Below, piece after piece: positions 16,672 through 26,052 of a stretch of DNA of 64,000 nt. Both the position numbers and the translations under genes were made by a program. The DNA is from Bacteroidota bacterium. GTDB lineage: Bacteria; Bacteroidota; Bacteroidia; Flavobacteriales; Flavobacteriaceae. The stretch covers positions 124,001 to 188,000 of the forward strand of contig JAJRRO010000046.1 in NCBI GenBank assembly GCA_024279425.1, given 5' to 3'. Position 1 is the first letter of the stretch. Each line of letters starts with the position of its first letter. The notes under the pieces are model-generated. The model ran no database searches. It worked only from the letters and a program-made list of their open reading frames with translations, and had not been told where the DNA came from.

Positions 16672-18012
16672 ATGTTTGATAATTTAAGCGAAAAGCTAGA
16701 TAAAGCACTGCACGTCCTTAAAGGACATGGACAGATAACAGAAATAAATGTTGCCGAGACAACCAAGGAAGTCCGTAGGGCCTTATTGGATGCCGATGTC
16801 AATTTTAAGATAGCCAAGGAATTTACCAATAGGATAAAGGAAAAGGCCTTGGGTCAAAATGTTTTGACCACTTTGCAACCTGGCCAATTGATGGTCAAAA
16901 TTGTAAAGGACGAATTAACCCAATTAATGGGTGGTGATACTGAAGGGATAGACCTTTCAGGTTCTCCATCGATTATTTTAATGTCGGGTCTTCAAGGTTC
17001 GGGAAAGACTACTTTTTCGGGAAAATTGGCCAATTACCTTAAGACCAAGAAGTCCAAAAACCCTTTGCTGGTAGCTTGTGACGTGTACCGTCCCGCGGCC
17101 ATAGATCAATTACATATTGTTGGTGATCAAATAGGTATTGAGGTGTATTCGGATCGTGAGAATAGTGATCCGGTATCCTTGGCAAAGGCCGGTGTCGCCC
17201 ACGCCAAGGCAAATGGCCACAATGTTGTCATTATAGATACCGCAGGCCGTTTGGCGGTCGATGAAAAGATGATGACCGAGATATCCAATATCCACAGTGC
17301 GGTACAACCTCAAGAAACCCTTTTTGTGGTCGATTCAATGACTGGGCAGGATGCTGTGAATACGGCCCAGACTTTTAATGATATCTTGAATTTTGACGGG
17401 GTTATCCTTACCAAATTGGATGGTGATACACGAGGTGGCGCGGCGATATCAATTAAATCTGTTGTAGATAAACCCATCAAGTTCATAGGAACCGGTGAAA
17501 AGATGGAGGCCATTGATGTGTTCCATCCTTCAAGAATGGCCGATCGTATCTTGGGAATGGGAGATGTTATCTCTTTAGTAGAAAGGGCCCAGGAGCAGTT
17601 TGATGAAGAGGAAGCACGAAAAATCCAGAAGAAAATCGCCAAGAACAAATTCGGTTTTGATGATTTCTTGAGCCAAATCCAGCAAATCAAAAAGATGGGG
17701 AATATCAAGGATCTTATGGGAATGATCCCAGGTGCTGGTAAGGCTCTAAAAGGTTTGGATATAGATGATGATGCCTTTAAACATATAGAGGCTATAATCC
17801 ACTCTATGACACCGGATGAGCGTTCAACGCCCTCTAAACTCAATGCCAGTCGTAAAAAACGTATTGCCAAAGGTAGCGGAACAACAACCCAGGAGATCAA
17901 TCAGCTGTTAAAACAATTTGACCAAATGGGTAAGATGATGAAAATGATGCAAGGTGGTGGCGGTAAAAAAATGATGCAAATGATGGGTGGTATGAAGGGA
18001 ATGCGGCCATAA
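16672..18012 (+). CDS. ffh: Signal recognition particle protein Ffh (SRP54)
   Basis: The protein of 446 residues is the GTPase of the signal recognition particle, which binds 4.5S RNA and signal sequences and docks at FtsY. The N domain starts MFDNLSEKLDKALHVLKG. The G domain has the P-loop GLQGSGKTTFSGKLA (about residue 108), the DVYRPAAIDQL box, DTAGRLAVDE and TKLDGDTRGG. The Met-rich M domain ends in GKMMKMMQGGGGKKMMQMMG. Length and motifs are normal. It starts a region with an S23-type gene and folD in the same direction. Confidence 0.97.
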   Translation: MFDNLSEKLDKALHVLKGHGQITEINVAETTKEVRRALLDADVNFKIAKEFTNRIKEKALGQNVLTTLQPGQLMVKIVKDELTQLMGGDTEGIDLSGSPSIILMSGLQGSGKTTFSGKLANYLKTKKSKNPLLVACDVYRPAAIDQLHIVGDQIGIEVYSDRENSDPVSLAKAGVAHAKANGHNVVIIDTAGRLAVDEKMMTEISNIHSAVQPQETLFVVDSMTGQDAVNTAQTFNDILNFDGVILTKLDGDTRGGAAISIKSVVDKPIKFIGTGEKMEAIDVFHPSRMADRILGMGDVISLVERAQEQFDEEEARKIQKKIAKNKFGFDDFLSQIQQIKKMGNIKDLMGMIPGAGKALKGLDIDDDAFKHIEAIIHSMTPDERSTPSKLNASRKKRIAKGSGTTTQEINQLLKQFDQMGKMMKMMQGGGGKKMMQMMGGMKGMRP

Positions 18013-18023
18013 AGTGGGCAGTC

Positions 18024-18035
18024 TCAGTATTCAGT
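18024..18035. repeat. Left 12-bp inverted repeat flanking the S23-type gene
   Basis: The string tcagtattcagt is the exact reverse complement of actgaatactga at 18441-18452. The pair brackets the four-helix-bundle gene between ffh and folD. Confidence 0.75.
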
Positions 18036-18053
18036 TAAATATGTCCAGACAAT

Positions 18054-18380
18054 ATGGGTTTTCAGAAATTAATTGCATATCAGAAAAGTTTTAGTTTGGC
18101 CATGCAGATTTTTGAAATGACTAGACAATTTCCAAAAGAAGAAACATATTCCCTGACGAATCAGATAAGACGTTCATCACGTTCAGTCTGTGCAAATTTG
18201 GCCGAGGCGTATAGGAAAAGGAGATATGAAAAACATTTTATCAGCAAATTAACCGATGCTGATAGTGAGAATTCAGAAACTTTGGTTTGGTTGGAATTCT
18301 CGGAATCGTGCAAGTATATTTCAAAAGAGCAAAAAGAGAAATTAGTAAGTGAAAACCAAGAAATTGGGAAACTAATTTAA
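18054..18380 (+). CDS. Four-helix-bundle protein (23S rRNA intervening-sequence type), with early stop
   Basis: The 108-residue product starts MGFQKLIAYQKSFSLAMQIF and contains the family signature LTNQIRRSSRSVCANLAEAY and ISKLTDADSENSETLVWLEF, typical of S23/IVP four-helix-bundle proteins, which form pentamers of unknown role. The frame ends in TAA at 18378-18380. After this stop the same frame goes on as YMINNPRKFGV and a second stop at 18414-18416. That tail is the usual end of the family, so one nonsense change has removed the last ~12 residues. The gene is flanked by 12-bp inverted repeats and degenerate ACTG-rich heptamers, which suggests insertion as a unit. Confidence 0.85.
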   Translation: MGFQKLIAYQKSFSLAMQIFEMTRQFPKEETYSLTNQIRRSSRSVCANLAEAYRKRRYEKHFISKLTDADSENSETLVWLEFSESCKYISKEQKEKLVSENQEIGKLI

Positions 18381-18440
18381 TATATGATTAATAACCCTCG
18401 CAAGTTTGGCGTGTAATGATACTGCCTACTGCAACTACGG

Positions 18441-18452
18441 ACTGAATACTGA
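18441..18452. repeat. Right 12-bp inverted repeat flanking the S23-type gene
   Basis: This is the partner of 18024-18035. The surrounding bases (actgcct, actgcaa, ctgaata, ctgaaaa) are degenerate period-7 units like those at 31723-31769. Confidence 0.75.
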
Positions 18453-18457
18453 AAAAA

Positions 18458-19342
18458 ATGCAAATACTTGACGGAAAGAAAATTTCGAACCAGATTAAAG
18501 AGGAAATTGCCGTTGAAGTGGCAGAAATGAAAGAAAGAGGGGAGAAGGTACCCCATTTGGCTGCCGTACTGGTGGGGAATGACGGTGCTAGCCTTACCTA
18601 CGTGGGAAGCAAGGTGAGGTCCTGTAAAAAAATAGGTTTTGAATCCACTTTGGTCCACTTGCCCGAAGAAACTACGGAAGAAGAATTATTGGTACAGGTA
18701 CAGCGGTTAAATGCCGATGATGCCATTGACGGCTATATTGTACAACTGCCGCTACCCAAACACATTGATGAACAAAAAGTCTTGATGGCCGTACACCCGG
18801 ATAAGGATGTAGACGGATTCCATCCCACCAACTTTGGTAAAATGGCCTTGGACATGGAATCTTTTATTCCGGCTACCCCTTATGGCATTATGGAACTCTT
18901 ACGCAGGAATAAGGTTGAGACAGCGGGAAAACATGCCGTGGTCATCGGCCGAAGTCATATTGTAGGACGGCCAATGAGTATTTTGATGAGTCAAAAAGGC
19001 GAGGCTGCCAATTGCACGGTGACCCTGACCCACAGTAGAACCAAGGATATTAAGTCGCTGACCCTTCAGGCAGATATTATTATTTCGGCACTGGGAGTAC
19101 CTAATTTTCTGAAGGCAGATATGGTAAAGGACGGTACAGTTATTATAGATGTGGGAATTACCCGTGTCCCGGATGATACCAAGGAAAGGGGATATTATAT
19201 AACGGGGGATGTCGATTTTGAGAATGTAAGCAAGAAGGCCTCATTCATTACTCCTGTTCCCGGTGGAGTGGGTCCTATGACCATAGCTATGTTGTTAAAG
19301 AACACCCTATTGGCTCGGGAACGTCACAGAAGCAGAAAATAG
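18458..19342 (+). CDS. folD: Bifunctional methylene-THF dehydrogenase / methenyl-THF cyclohydrolase
   Basis: The protein of 294 residues interconverts 5,10-methylene-, methenyl- and 10-formyl-tetrahydrofolate in the cytosol with NADP. Conserved segments are [19 protein letters not shown] with the catalytic Lys, [27 protein letters not shown], the Rossmann loop [17 protein letters not shown] and [20 protein letters not shown]. Length is normal. It is convergent with a tiny lipoprotein gene just downstream. Confidence 0.97.
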   Translation: MQILDGKKISNQIKEEIAVEVAEMKERGEKVPHLAAVLVGNDGASLTYVGSKVRSCKKIGFESTLVHLPEETTEEELLVQVQRLNADDAIDGYIVQLPLPKHIDEQKVLMAVHPDKDVDGFHPTNFGKMALDMESFIPATPYGIMELLRRNKVETAGKHAVVIGRSHIVGRPMSILMSQKGEAANCTVTLTHSRTKDIKSLTLQADIIISALGVPNFLKADMVKDGTVIIDVGITRVPDDTKERGYYITGDVDFENVSKKASFITPVPGGVGPMTIAMLLKNTLLARERHRSRK

Positions 19343-19351
19343 GCCCAGTCT

Positions 19352-19498
19352 TCATTTAAATTCAGTTGGTAAAAGCATACCCGTCTGTATGCTGTCATTA
19401 GGCGTAATGATATCAATGTCATTGCTATCATCATAATCGCAGCTGCTTATGGCAATAAGGCCATAAAGCAATATTCCAATACAAAATAACTTTCTCAT
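19352..19498 (-). CDS. Small lipoprotein, 48 residues
   Basis: On the minus strand an ATG at 19498 opens a frame of 48 residues. It starts MRKLFCIGILLYGLIAISSC, a clear signal peptide with lipobox ISSC, and is followed by an acidic tail (DYDDSNDIDIITPNDS) and ends LLPTEFK. The mature peptide would have only 29 residues. It is tail-to-tail with folD, with 9 bp between the stops. No homologue is known to me; the complete signal peptide and lipobox make it a real gene candidate rather than a chance frame. Confidence 0.65.
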   Translation of the reverse strand: MRKLFCIGILLYGLIAISSCDYDDSNDIDIITPNDSIQTGMLLPTEFK

Positions 19499-19638
19499 TT
19501 CTGGCAATTTAGTAGGTGTTATTACCGTGTTATTCTATTTGATAAACGCTGAAAAATTAGAAATGTTACCTGCCTGTCGTAGAGAGCTTTGATTGAGTGC
19601 TTGTAAATCAGTACCTTTTGTTGCAAATGACCGTAACC

Positions 19639-21372
19639 ATGAAAAAACTGATTCTTTACGCCCTACCGCTGTTTTGTATTCTAGTGGGATGCCATACTTC
19701 CAACGAAAAGAGCATGAATACCATCAAGGTTTCCTTTTCAGAAACAATACATGCTGAAAATGTGGATGGACGTTTGTTATTGATGTTGTCTAACAACGAT
19801 GAAAAAGAACCGCGATTTCAGATAAGCGATGGTCTGGGTACCCAATTGATCTTTGGAATGAACGTGGAGGATTTGGCAGCTGGGGAAATAGCACCTTTTG
19901 ACGATTCCGTTTTTGGTTATCCCTATGAAAGTTTGGCCGATGTTCCTCCTGGGGAATACAATGTGCAGGCTTTGTTGCATGTATACGAAACGTTCAATTT
20001 GTCAACAGGGCATACCGTGAAATTACCCATGGATAATGGAGAGGGCCAACAGTGGAACCAATCTCCGGGTAATATCTACAGCAAGCCCTTTAAGCTCACC
20101 ATTACCAAAGAAGCAATTCAAAATGTTGAGGTGGTCATGGACCAAGTTATTCCGCCTATTGAGGGTCCTGAAGATACCGAGTGGATAAAGCATATACAGG
20201 TAAAATCCGAAAAGCTTTCCCAGTTTTGGGGAAGGGATGTGTATTTGGGAGCCCATGTGTTATTGCCCAAGGGTTTTGAGGACCATCCTGAGGCCAAATA
20301 CCCGTTGATGGTTTTTCATGGCCATTTCCCTTCCGATTTTGGCGGATTCAGAACTACGCCTCCAGATCCAAACCTAAAGCCTGAATATTCGGCGCGATTC
20401 GATTTAGATGGATACAATATCGTTCAACAACAGGAGGCCTATGATTTTTATAAACGATGGAACGAGCCCGATTTTCCACGGTTCCTAATCATTGAAATAC
20501 AGCATCCTACACCTTATTATGACGATTCGTATGCTGTAAATTCGGCAAGTCAAGGGCCCTATGGCGATGCCATTACCTATGAACTGATTCCTGAAATCGA
20601 AAAACAATTTCGTGGCATTGGCGAAGGTTGGTCCCGTTTTTTATATGGCGGTTCAACTGGAGGTTGGGAAGCCTTGGCCGTTCAGGTCAAATATCCTGAG
20701 GAATACAATGGTTGCTTTGCGGCTTGCCCTGATCCCATTGATTTCAGGGCCTATTGTTTGACCAATATTTATGAAGATGAAAATGCCTACTATTATCAAA
20801 GCGACCACAAGAAATTGGAAGTGCCCAGCCATAGAAATAATCTGGGTCAAATACAATCTACCTTAAGGCAAGGGAATCATTTGGAGTATGTACTTGGCGA
20901 CAAATCCCGATCGGGCCAACAGTGGGATATTTGGGAAGCCACCTATTCCCCACAAGGTGAAGATGGCTATCCGGTGCGCCTTTGGGACAAAATGACCGGG
21001 GATATTGATCATAAAGTGGCTGACTATTGGAAAGAGAATTATGATCTGCGACATATCTTGGAAAGGGATTGGGAGAAACTCGGCGATAATTTGAAAGGAA
21101 AAATTCATATCTACTGTGGTGATATGGACAATTATTATCTGAACAATGCGGTCTATCTCATGGAGGACTTTTTAGAAAGCACTACGGAACCCTATTACGG
21201 GGGAGAGGTCACCTATGGAGATATGGACGAACATTGTTGGAACGGGGATCCGGACCAACCCAATGCCATAAGTCGGCTGCGTTATAACTCGATGTACGTA
21301 CCCAAGATTATGAAACGTATTGCCGAAAGTGCGCCCAAAGGGGCCGATCTAACAAGTTGGAGATACCAATAG
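19639..21372 (+). CDS. Secreted alpha/beta-hydrolase-fold lipoprotein (esterase-like)
   Basis: The product of 577 residues starts at the ATG at 19639 with a lipoprotein signal (LYALPLFCILVGC); the longer frame from 19597 adds 14 residues without signal character. Residues ~180-400 carry an alpha/beta-hydrolase core: YPLMVFHGHFPSDFGG, FLIIEIQHPTPYYDDSY and the nucleophile elbow YGGSTGGWEA. A His in DEHCWNGDPDQ near the end could complete the triad. The first 170 residues look like a beta-sandwich (VSFSETIHAENVDGRLLLML). It resembles putative esterase-like proteins of Bacteroidota, substrate unknown. It stands alone between folD and an AT-rich cassette. Confidence 0.7.
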   Translation: MKKLILYALPLFCILVGCHTSNEKSMNTIKVSFSETIHAENVDGRLLLMLSNNDEKEPRFQISDGLGTQLIFGMNVEDLAAGEIAPFDDSVFGYPYESLADVPPGEYNVQALLHVYETFNLSTGHTVKLPMDNGEGQQWNQSPGNIYSKPFKLTITKEAIQNVEVVMDQVIPPIEGPEDTEWIKHIQVKSEKLSQFWGRDVYLGAHVLLPKGFEDHPEAKYPLMVFHGHFPSDFGGFRTTPPDPNLKPEYSARFDLDGYNIVQQQEAYDFYKRWNEPDFPRFLIIEIQHPTPYYDDSYAVNSASQGPYGDAITYELIPEIEKQFRGIGEGWSRFLYGGSTGGWEALAVQVKYPEEYNGCFAACPDPIDFRAYCLTNIYEDENAYYYQSDHKKLEVPSHRNNLGQIQSTLRQGNHLEYVLGDKSRSGQQWDIWEATYSPQGEDGYPVRLWDKMTGDIDHKVADYWKENYDLRHILERDWEKLGDNLKGKIHIYCGDMDNYYLNNAVYLMEDFLESTTEPYYGGEVTYGDMDEHCWNGDPDQPNAISRLRYNSMYVPKIMKRIAESAPKGADLTSWRYQ

Positions 21373-21460
21373 CGCTTTGGGGATAAATACCGCTGTGTTT
21401 TTTATTTCAGTTTACTTGTTTTCCCAAATTTTTTGTAGGAATTTTAAGAAATATTGCATT

Positions 21461-21510
21461 GTGTATATAACAAGATATATTATCAATGATTGTATTCAGT
21501 TGTTAGGCAC
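21461..21510 (+). repeat. Possible attC-like imperfect inverted repeat before the HNH-like gene
   Basis: The outer parts gtgtatataacaa and ttgttaggcac are nearly complementary. The right end contains gttaggc (GTTRRRY, the core-site consensus of integron cassettes) at 21502-21508, 8 nt before the gene's ATG. The left box matches RYYYAAC with one mismatch. This is suggestive, not proof. Confidence 0.35.
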
Positions 21511-21516
21511 AAGCCA

Positions 21517-22547
21517 ATGAACGCTAACCAAAAGAAAAAATATTGCATATTTAAACTATTCTCTAAAAACCTAGAGTTTGTAAAAGAACATCCTGAAATA
21601 AGATTTGAACCTGACTTTAATAAAGGATATTTATGTCCATTATGCTTTGATATTTTCTTAGAAAAGACCTCCTTGACACAGCAGAAAACCCTTTGACTCT
21701 TGAAAATATTCCTCCAAAATCATTAGGAGGAAAAGTTAGGGCGTTAACATGTAAAAAATGTAACTCAGTTGCTGGACATACATTAGATAATCATTTACTA
21801 AAAAGGCTAACTGAAATAGATTTCCATTCTTTTTTACCAAATTCTCAATCTAATACGACTTTTAGCCACAAAGGGAACAAAGTAAATGGAAGAGTAAATA
21901 TTGATAATAAAAGAACTTTCATTATTAATTTGGACACACTAGGATCAAATCCAAAAGAAAGTGAAAAATTCATGAGTAACGTTTTTCCGCCAAGAACAAT
22001 TTATGGTCCAATACATAAGTTTCTAAATCCTGATTTTATTGAGCCTGAATATAAGACTGAATCATTTGAAATAAAAAAAGAAGAAAGGTCAGATGAAAAA
22101 AGGGCAGAAATCGCGTTATTAAGAATTGCCTATTTATACGCTTTTAGTCTTTTTGGTAATGGATTTCTTATAAACGGATATTTATTCAAAGTTCGTGAAC
22201 AAATTCAAAAACCAGACGAAAAAATATTGAACCCTGTTTATTGGATAAAATATGAATTTCCTGAAAACATGATAGGTTTAAATATTATTAAACAGCCCAA
22301 AGAATTACAGAGTTTTTTAATTATATTCAATCTTGAAACTAGTAGTACAAAACGTCAATTTGCTATATGTTTACCTGGACCAACTGAACCTGGTATTGAA
22401 GTTTATGAAAATATTCAAAAACTTTTGTGTGAAGAAGGAGAATCAATTGATGTAGATATAGAACATATAGATGAAAAAGATTTGCTGACTCAAAAAGGTT
22501 ATGAATTCGCGGCTAATTATTATTGGAACAAAATAGCCAGGGCCTAA
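21517..22547 (+). pseudogene. HNH-endonuclease-like gene, frameshifted
   Basis: Two frames together make one protein of about 343 residues. The first (from ATG 21517, MNANQKKKYCIFKLFSKN) carries CPLCFD and ends in a stop at 21694-21696. The second, in another frame, continues DTAENPLTLENIPPKSLGGK and then LTCKKCNSVAGHTLDNHLL. CPLC plus TCKKCN with LTLENIPPKSLGG is the layout of HNH-like zinc proteins in which an E/H-x-x-P segment replaces the first His. One extra A in the A4 run at 21662-21665 restores the frame. The region is more AT-rich than its neighbours, which suggests transfer; it may be a defence or mobile cargo gene (inference). Confidence 0.7.
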
Positions 22548-22688
22548 TACGGTGTCCTATGAAAAGCCTTATTTCTATACCTTAAAAGTCACTTTTTTTT
22601 ATTTAGCTTATGCTCTTGGTTTTAGGATGTTGGATTATTTTGAGCACACCCAAAAGATTAGATGTAATACCTTAGAGATATTGAAAAC

Positions 22689-23310
22689 ATGAAAAATACA
22701 ACCAATAAGGTTTCTTGGACCGTCTTTGTGGTCTTGGCCACTGTAATTGGACTTTATCCGTTGATTTATTTTTTTGTCGATGGGAAGATTGGTCTGTTGG
22801 AATCCAAAAGCGATGAATTACTGAACAGTATCGTCTGGAATATTGGATTCTATGGGCATATACTATTGGGGGGCCTTGCCTTACTTGTGGGATGGGTTCA
22901 GTTCTCTAAAAAACTTAGAAACGCCAATTTAAAAAGACACCGAACCATGGGTAAGGTGTATGTGTTGGCAGTTTTGATCAGTGGCATATGTGGCCTTTAT
23001 ATCGGATTTTTCGCAAATGGAGGAATTATTGCCTCCTTGGGTTTTATCAGCTTTGGTGTGGTATGGCTTTCTACTACGGTAAAGGCTTATATAGCTGCCC
23101 GAAATAGGAACTTTACACTTCACAAAGGGTTTGGTCTATAGTTATGCCGCTTGCTTTGCGGCGGTAACCTTGCGCATATGGCTTCCCCTTTTGAGTATCG
23201 TGTTTGAGGATTTTATAACCGCATATCGTATGGTTGCTTGGCTGTGTTGGGTGCCCAATATGGTTTTTGCCTTTTTCTGGGTTAGAAAAAGAGGATTGAT
23301 AATCGGGTGA
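22689..23310 (+). pseudogene. DUF2306 membrane protein, frameshifted
   Basis: The first frame (150 residues) has membrane segments WTVFVVLATVIGLYPLIYFF, IGFYGHILLGGLALLVGW and YVLAVLISGICGLYIGFF, and the motif NLKRHRTMGKVYV typical of DUF2306. It stops at 23139-23141 just after FTLHKGFGL. In another frame the family's C-terminal end follows at once: YSYAACFAAVTLRIWLPLLS, then DFITAYRMVAWLCWVPNMV, and a stop at 23308-23310. Removing one base near 23127-23133 joins both parts into ~206 residues. The function of the family is unknown. It is tail-to-tail with the FG-GAP gene with no gap. Confidence 0.8.
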
Positions 23311-25023
23311 TTAATTATTTATCAGGCTTATAAATTCAACTTGATCTCCTGTTCTGACTTTTAAATAATATATCCCCTTGGATAAATTGCCTATGTTTAT
23401 CTCTTCATTTGAATCTGGTAATTCCTTGTTCAGGACATTTTGTCCAGTAACATTAAATACTTCAAGTTGTGTAGCCCCTTCCAGTTGCTCAACGTTAATA
23501 TTAAAAATACCATTTTCACTAGGATTTGGATATACCACTACATCGATGGAGTCACTTGTTTCTGGTAATTTAATTCCTTCTCCCTCTACAATGGTAATGC
23601 TCTGGTTTGACTGAACATTGTTGATTATATCAACTGTGCCACTAAGCCATGTAACCTTGATATAATCAATATTGATGGCGTCTTGTAACCCGAAAAATTC
23701 ATAGTTTGAATTTTGCCCAAGATATCCTTCACCACACAGGGTATAACGATATTGTTTCTTCCCATTGGAGGAAATCTCAATCTTACTTCCTATGCCATCC
23801 CGATTACTTTGCGTGCCTTGCAATTTGACCTTTAACCAAGTATTGGAACCTACAGATCTGTTTTTCCATAAAAAAGGCAAATCAGTATCATTCATGACTA
23901 TAATATCGACTAGGCCATCGTTGTTAATATCCCCTATGGCATTGGCAAAACTTATTCTATTATCATTTTCAAATCCGGCATTTTCCGGAATATTGAAAAG
24001 GTCATTTTGGTTTTCGTAAAAAGCAGAAGGAAGTCTATCATCTAATCCGGTTAGCATGCCGCTTACATATAAATCCAAATCCCCATCATTTTCAGCATCC
24101 AAATAACTAGCGCCCCAGGCTATACTGTAAAACGCTGTTCCCAATGCTTCGGCCACATTGGTAAAAGTACCATCCCCATTATTTCTCAAATGATAATTGC
24201 CTCCACTTGTATTGGTCACATAAATATCCAACCATCCATCATTATTGTAATCTTCAATGGTTGTTGACATGGCATCTATAGCCATACCTGCACCACTTGT
24301 TTCGGATACATCTTCAAAAGTAAGGTCTCCCTTGTTTTTATAAAGTCTATTTATTTTGGTGTACTTATCGCTAGACACATAAATGTCTTGATACCCATCA
24401 TTATCGTAATCAAAAAAAGAGGCACAGAAAGAAAGTTCATTACCCAAAAATAGCCCTGCACTTTCAGTAATATCAATAAAATCATTGTTGTTATTTAAAT
24501 AAAGATAATTCCGTTGGTTTTTTGTGGTTACGTCCCTATTTGTAATAAAAATATCCAAATCCCCATCGTTATCAATGTCTCCGAATGCAGCTCCATAGGA
24601 ATACAGATTCGAAGTGAACAGACCACTGGAGGCAGAAATATCAGTAAAAACCAAATTGCCATTATTTTCGTAGAACTTATTTAAGCCTGTTATACTGGTT
24701 ACAAATAAGTCTTTATCCCCATCATTGTCATAATCTACCCAAAGGATTTGTTTGGTTTCAAGGGTATCTGTTATACCTAGATTCACCCTGCTAAACGTCC
24801 CTTGTTGATTTTTGAAGAAATAAGTTTCTTTACCTTTTTCCGAAGTAAGCGTAATATCATCCCAACCATCACCATCGAAGTCCACAAATGAAACCCCACC
24901 ACCTAAATTACTTTCCCCATAGGTCAAATTAACCCCTAATTCGGATGCTTGATCTTGAAATGAAATCTGGGAATAAATAGATTGAAAATTACCTAATAGA
25001 AAAAAAATTAACCATTTATTCAT
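23311..25023 (-). CDS. FG-GAP/VCBS repeat protein with ASPIC/UnbV domain and T9SS sorting tail
   Basis: The start is the ATG at 25023 (MNKWLIFFLLGNFQSIYSQ, signal peptide); the frame runs on to a TTG at 25068. The product of 570 residues has at least six FG-GAP units with the Ca-binding pattern DxDxDGxxD (VDFDGDGWDDITL, GDIDNDGDLDIFIT, FDYDNDGYQDIYVS, DAENDGDLDLYVS), which should fold as a beta-propeller. An ASPIC/UnbV domain follows (KVKLQGTQSNRDGIGSKIEI). The C-terminus is a type A type IX secretion tail (VYPNPSENGIFNINVEQ ... GIYYLKVRTGD). It is therefore exported to the cell surface; the ligand is not known. Confidence 0.92.
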   Translation of the reverse strand: MNKWLIFFLLGNFQSIYSQISFQDQASELGVNLTYGESNLGGGVSFVDFDGDGWDDITLTSEKGKETYFFKNQQGTFSRVNLGITDTLETKQILWVDYDNDGDKDLFVTSITGLNKFYENNGNLVFTDISASSGLFTSNLYSYGAAFGDIDNDGDLDIFITNRDVTTKNQRNYLYLNNNNDFIDITESAGLFLGNELSFCASFFDYDNDGYQDIYVSSDKYTKINRLYKNKGDLTFEDVSETSGAGMAIDAMSTTIEDYNNDGWLDIYVTNTSGGNYHLRNNGDGTFTNVAEALGTAFYSIAWGASYLDAENDGDLDLYVSGMLTGLDDRLPSAFYENQNDLFNIPENAGFENDNRISFANAIGDINNDGLVDIIVMNDTDLPFLWKNRSVGSNTWLKVKLQGTQSNRDGIGSKIEISSNGKKQYRYTLCGEGYLGQNSNYEFFGLQDAINIDYIKVTWLSGTVDIINNVQSNQSITIVEGEGIKLPETSDSIDVVVYPNPSENGIFNINVEQLEGATQLEVFNVTGQNVLNKELPDSNEEINIGNLSKGIYYLKVRTGDQVEFISLINN

Positions 25024-25185
25024 AGCAAAGCAACTAAGTACAGTTAATATTACGATATTGGTCACCAATTTGCAAAGAAATTACTTGGTTTAAAGATTTG
25101 TGATTAAGTTGATAAAATTTTGGCAATTTCTTAAATCTAGGGAATAATAGTTTCATAACTTATTTCCTGTATTAAAATGAGACAA

Positions 25186-26046
25186 ATGAAATATATTACA
25201 AAGTTTATCTTCCTGATTTGTTCGGTTAATTTTTGTGCGATTGCCCAAACCGCTAAGGTCTACGACAATCTTTCAATGACCAGTGAAATTCTTAAAAGCG
25301 AACGAAAATTCGCGGTGTACCTACCACCCGATTATGAAACCTCTGAACGGAGCTACCCTGTACTATATTTATTGCATGGGGCAGGTGACGACCAAACCGG
25401 ATGGGTGCAATTTGGCGAAGTACTTCGGATTACGAACAATGCCATAAAGGATGGAACGGCTACCCCTATGATCATTATTATGCCAGATGCAAACACAGGA
25501 AAAAGAGGCTATTTTAACCAAGGAGAGGATTGGCGGTATGAAGATTTCTTTTTTGAGGAATTAATGCCTTATGTAGAACAGAAATATCGCATCAAGGGTG
25601 AAAAACGTTATAGAGCCGTAGCCGGACTTTCCATGGGCGGAGGAGGATCCTTCATGTATGCGCTCCACCATCCGGAACTATTTTCTTCGGCCTGCCCTTT
25701 AAGCGCCTATGTAGGCCCTCTGACCATTGAGAATCTTAAAGAAAGGCTCAAAAGAAACAACACCTCATATTCCAATGCAGAGACTAAGGAATATTTTGAA
25801 AGGCACAATGCTATTAATCTAATTGAAAGCGTACCGGTCGATAATATCAAGTCCGTTCGTTGGTATATAGATTGTGGTGATGACGATTTTCTGTATGAGG
25901 GCAATAGCCTGGTCCATATTGCTATGAAGAAAAAGGAGATTCCACATGAATATAGGGTTCGTGAGGGGAGACATAGTTGGACCTATTGGAGGGGATCATT
26001 GCCCAAAGTGCTTGAATTCGTGTCACAGGCATTTCATCAATATTAA
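25186..26046 (+). CDS. Secreted esterase (Fes/feruloyl-esterase D-like alpha/beta hydrolase)
   Basis: The product of 286 residues has a signal peptide (MKYITKFIFLICSVNFCAIAQ, first 20 quoted as MKYITKFIFLICSVNFCAIA). The alpha/beta core is clear: RKFAVYLPPDYE, YPVLYLLHGAGDDQTGW, TPMIIIMPDAN, the nucleophile elbow AGLSMGGGGSF at about residue 151, an Asp in WYIDCGDDDFLYEGN and a His in REGRHSWTYWRGSL. This is the layout of family CE1-like and enterochelin-type esterases. The substrate may be an acylated sugar (inference). A small membrane protein gene follows 6 nt after the stop. Confidence 0.88.
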   Translation: MKYITKFIFLICSVNFCAIAQTAKVYDNLSMTSEILKSERKFAVYLPPDYETSERSYPVLYLLHGAGDDQTGWVQFGEVLRITNNAIKDGTATPMIIIMPDANTGKRGYFNQGEDWRYEDFFFEELMPYVEQKYRIKGEKRYRAVAGLSMGGGGSFMYALHHPELFSSACPLSAYVGPLTIENLKERLKRNNTSYSNAETKEYFERHNAINLIESVPVDNIKSVRWYIDCGDDDFLYEGNSLVHIAMKKKEIPHEYRVREGRHSWTYWRGSLPKVLEFVSQAFHQY

Positions 26047-26052
26047 GGCGGA

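Noticed and set aside
21490-21516. ATG at 21490 as start of the HNH-like gene
   Set aside because: It lies within the attC-like repeat; the ATG at 21517 gives a more normal N-terminus.
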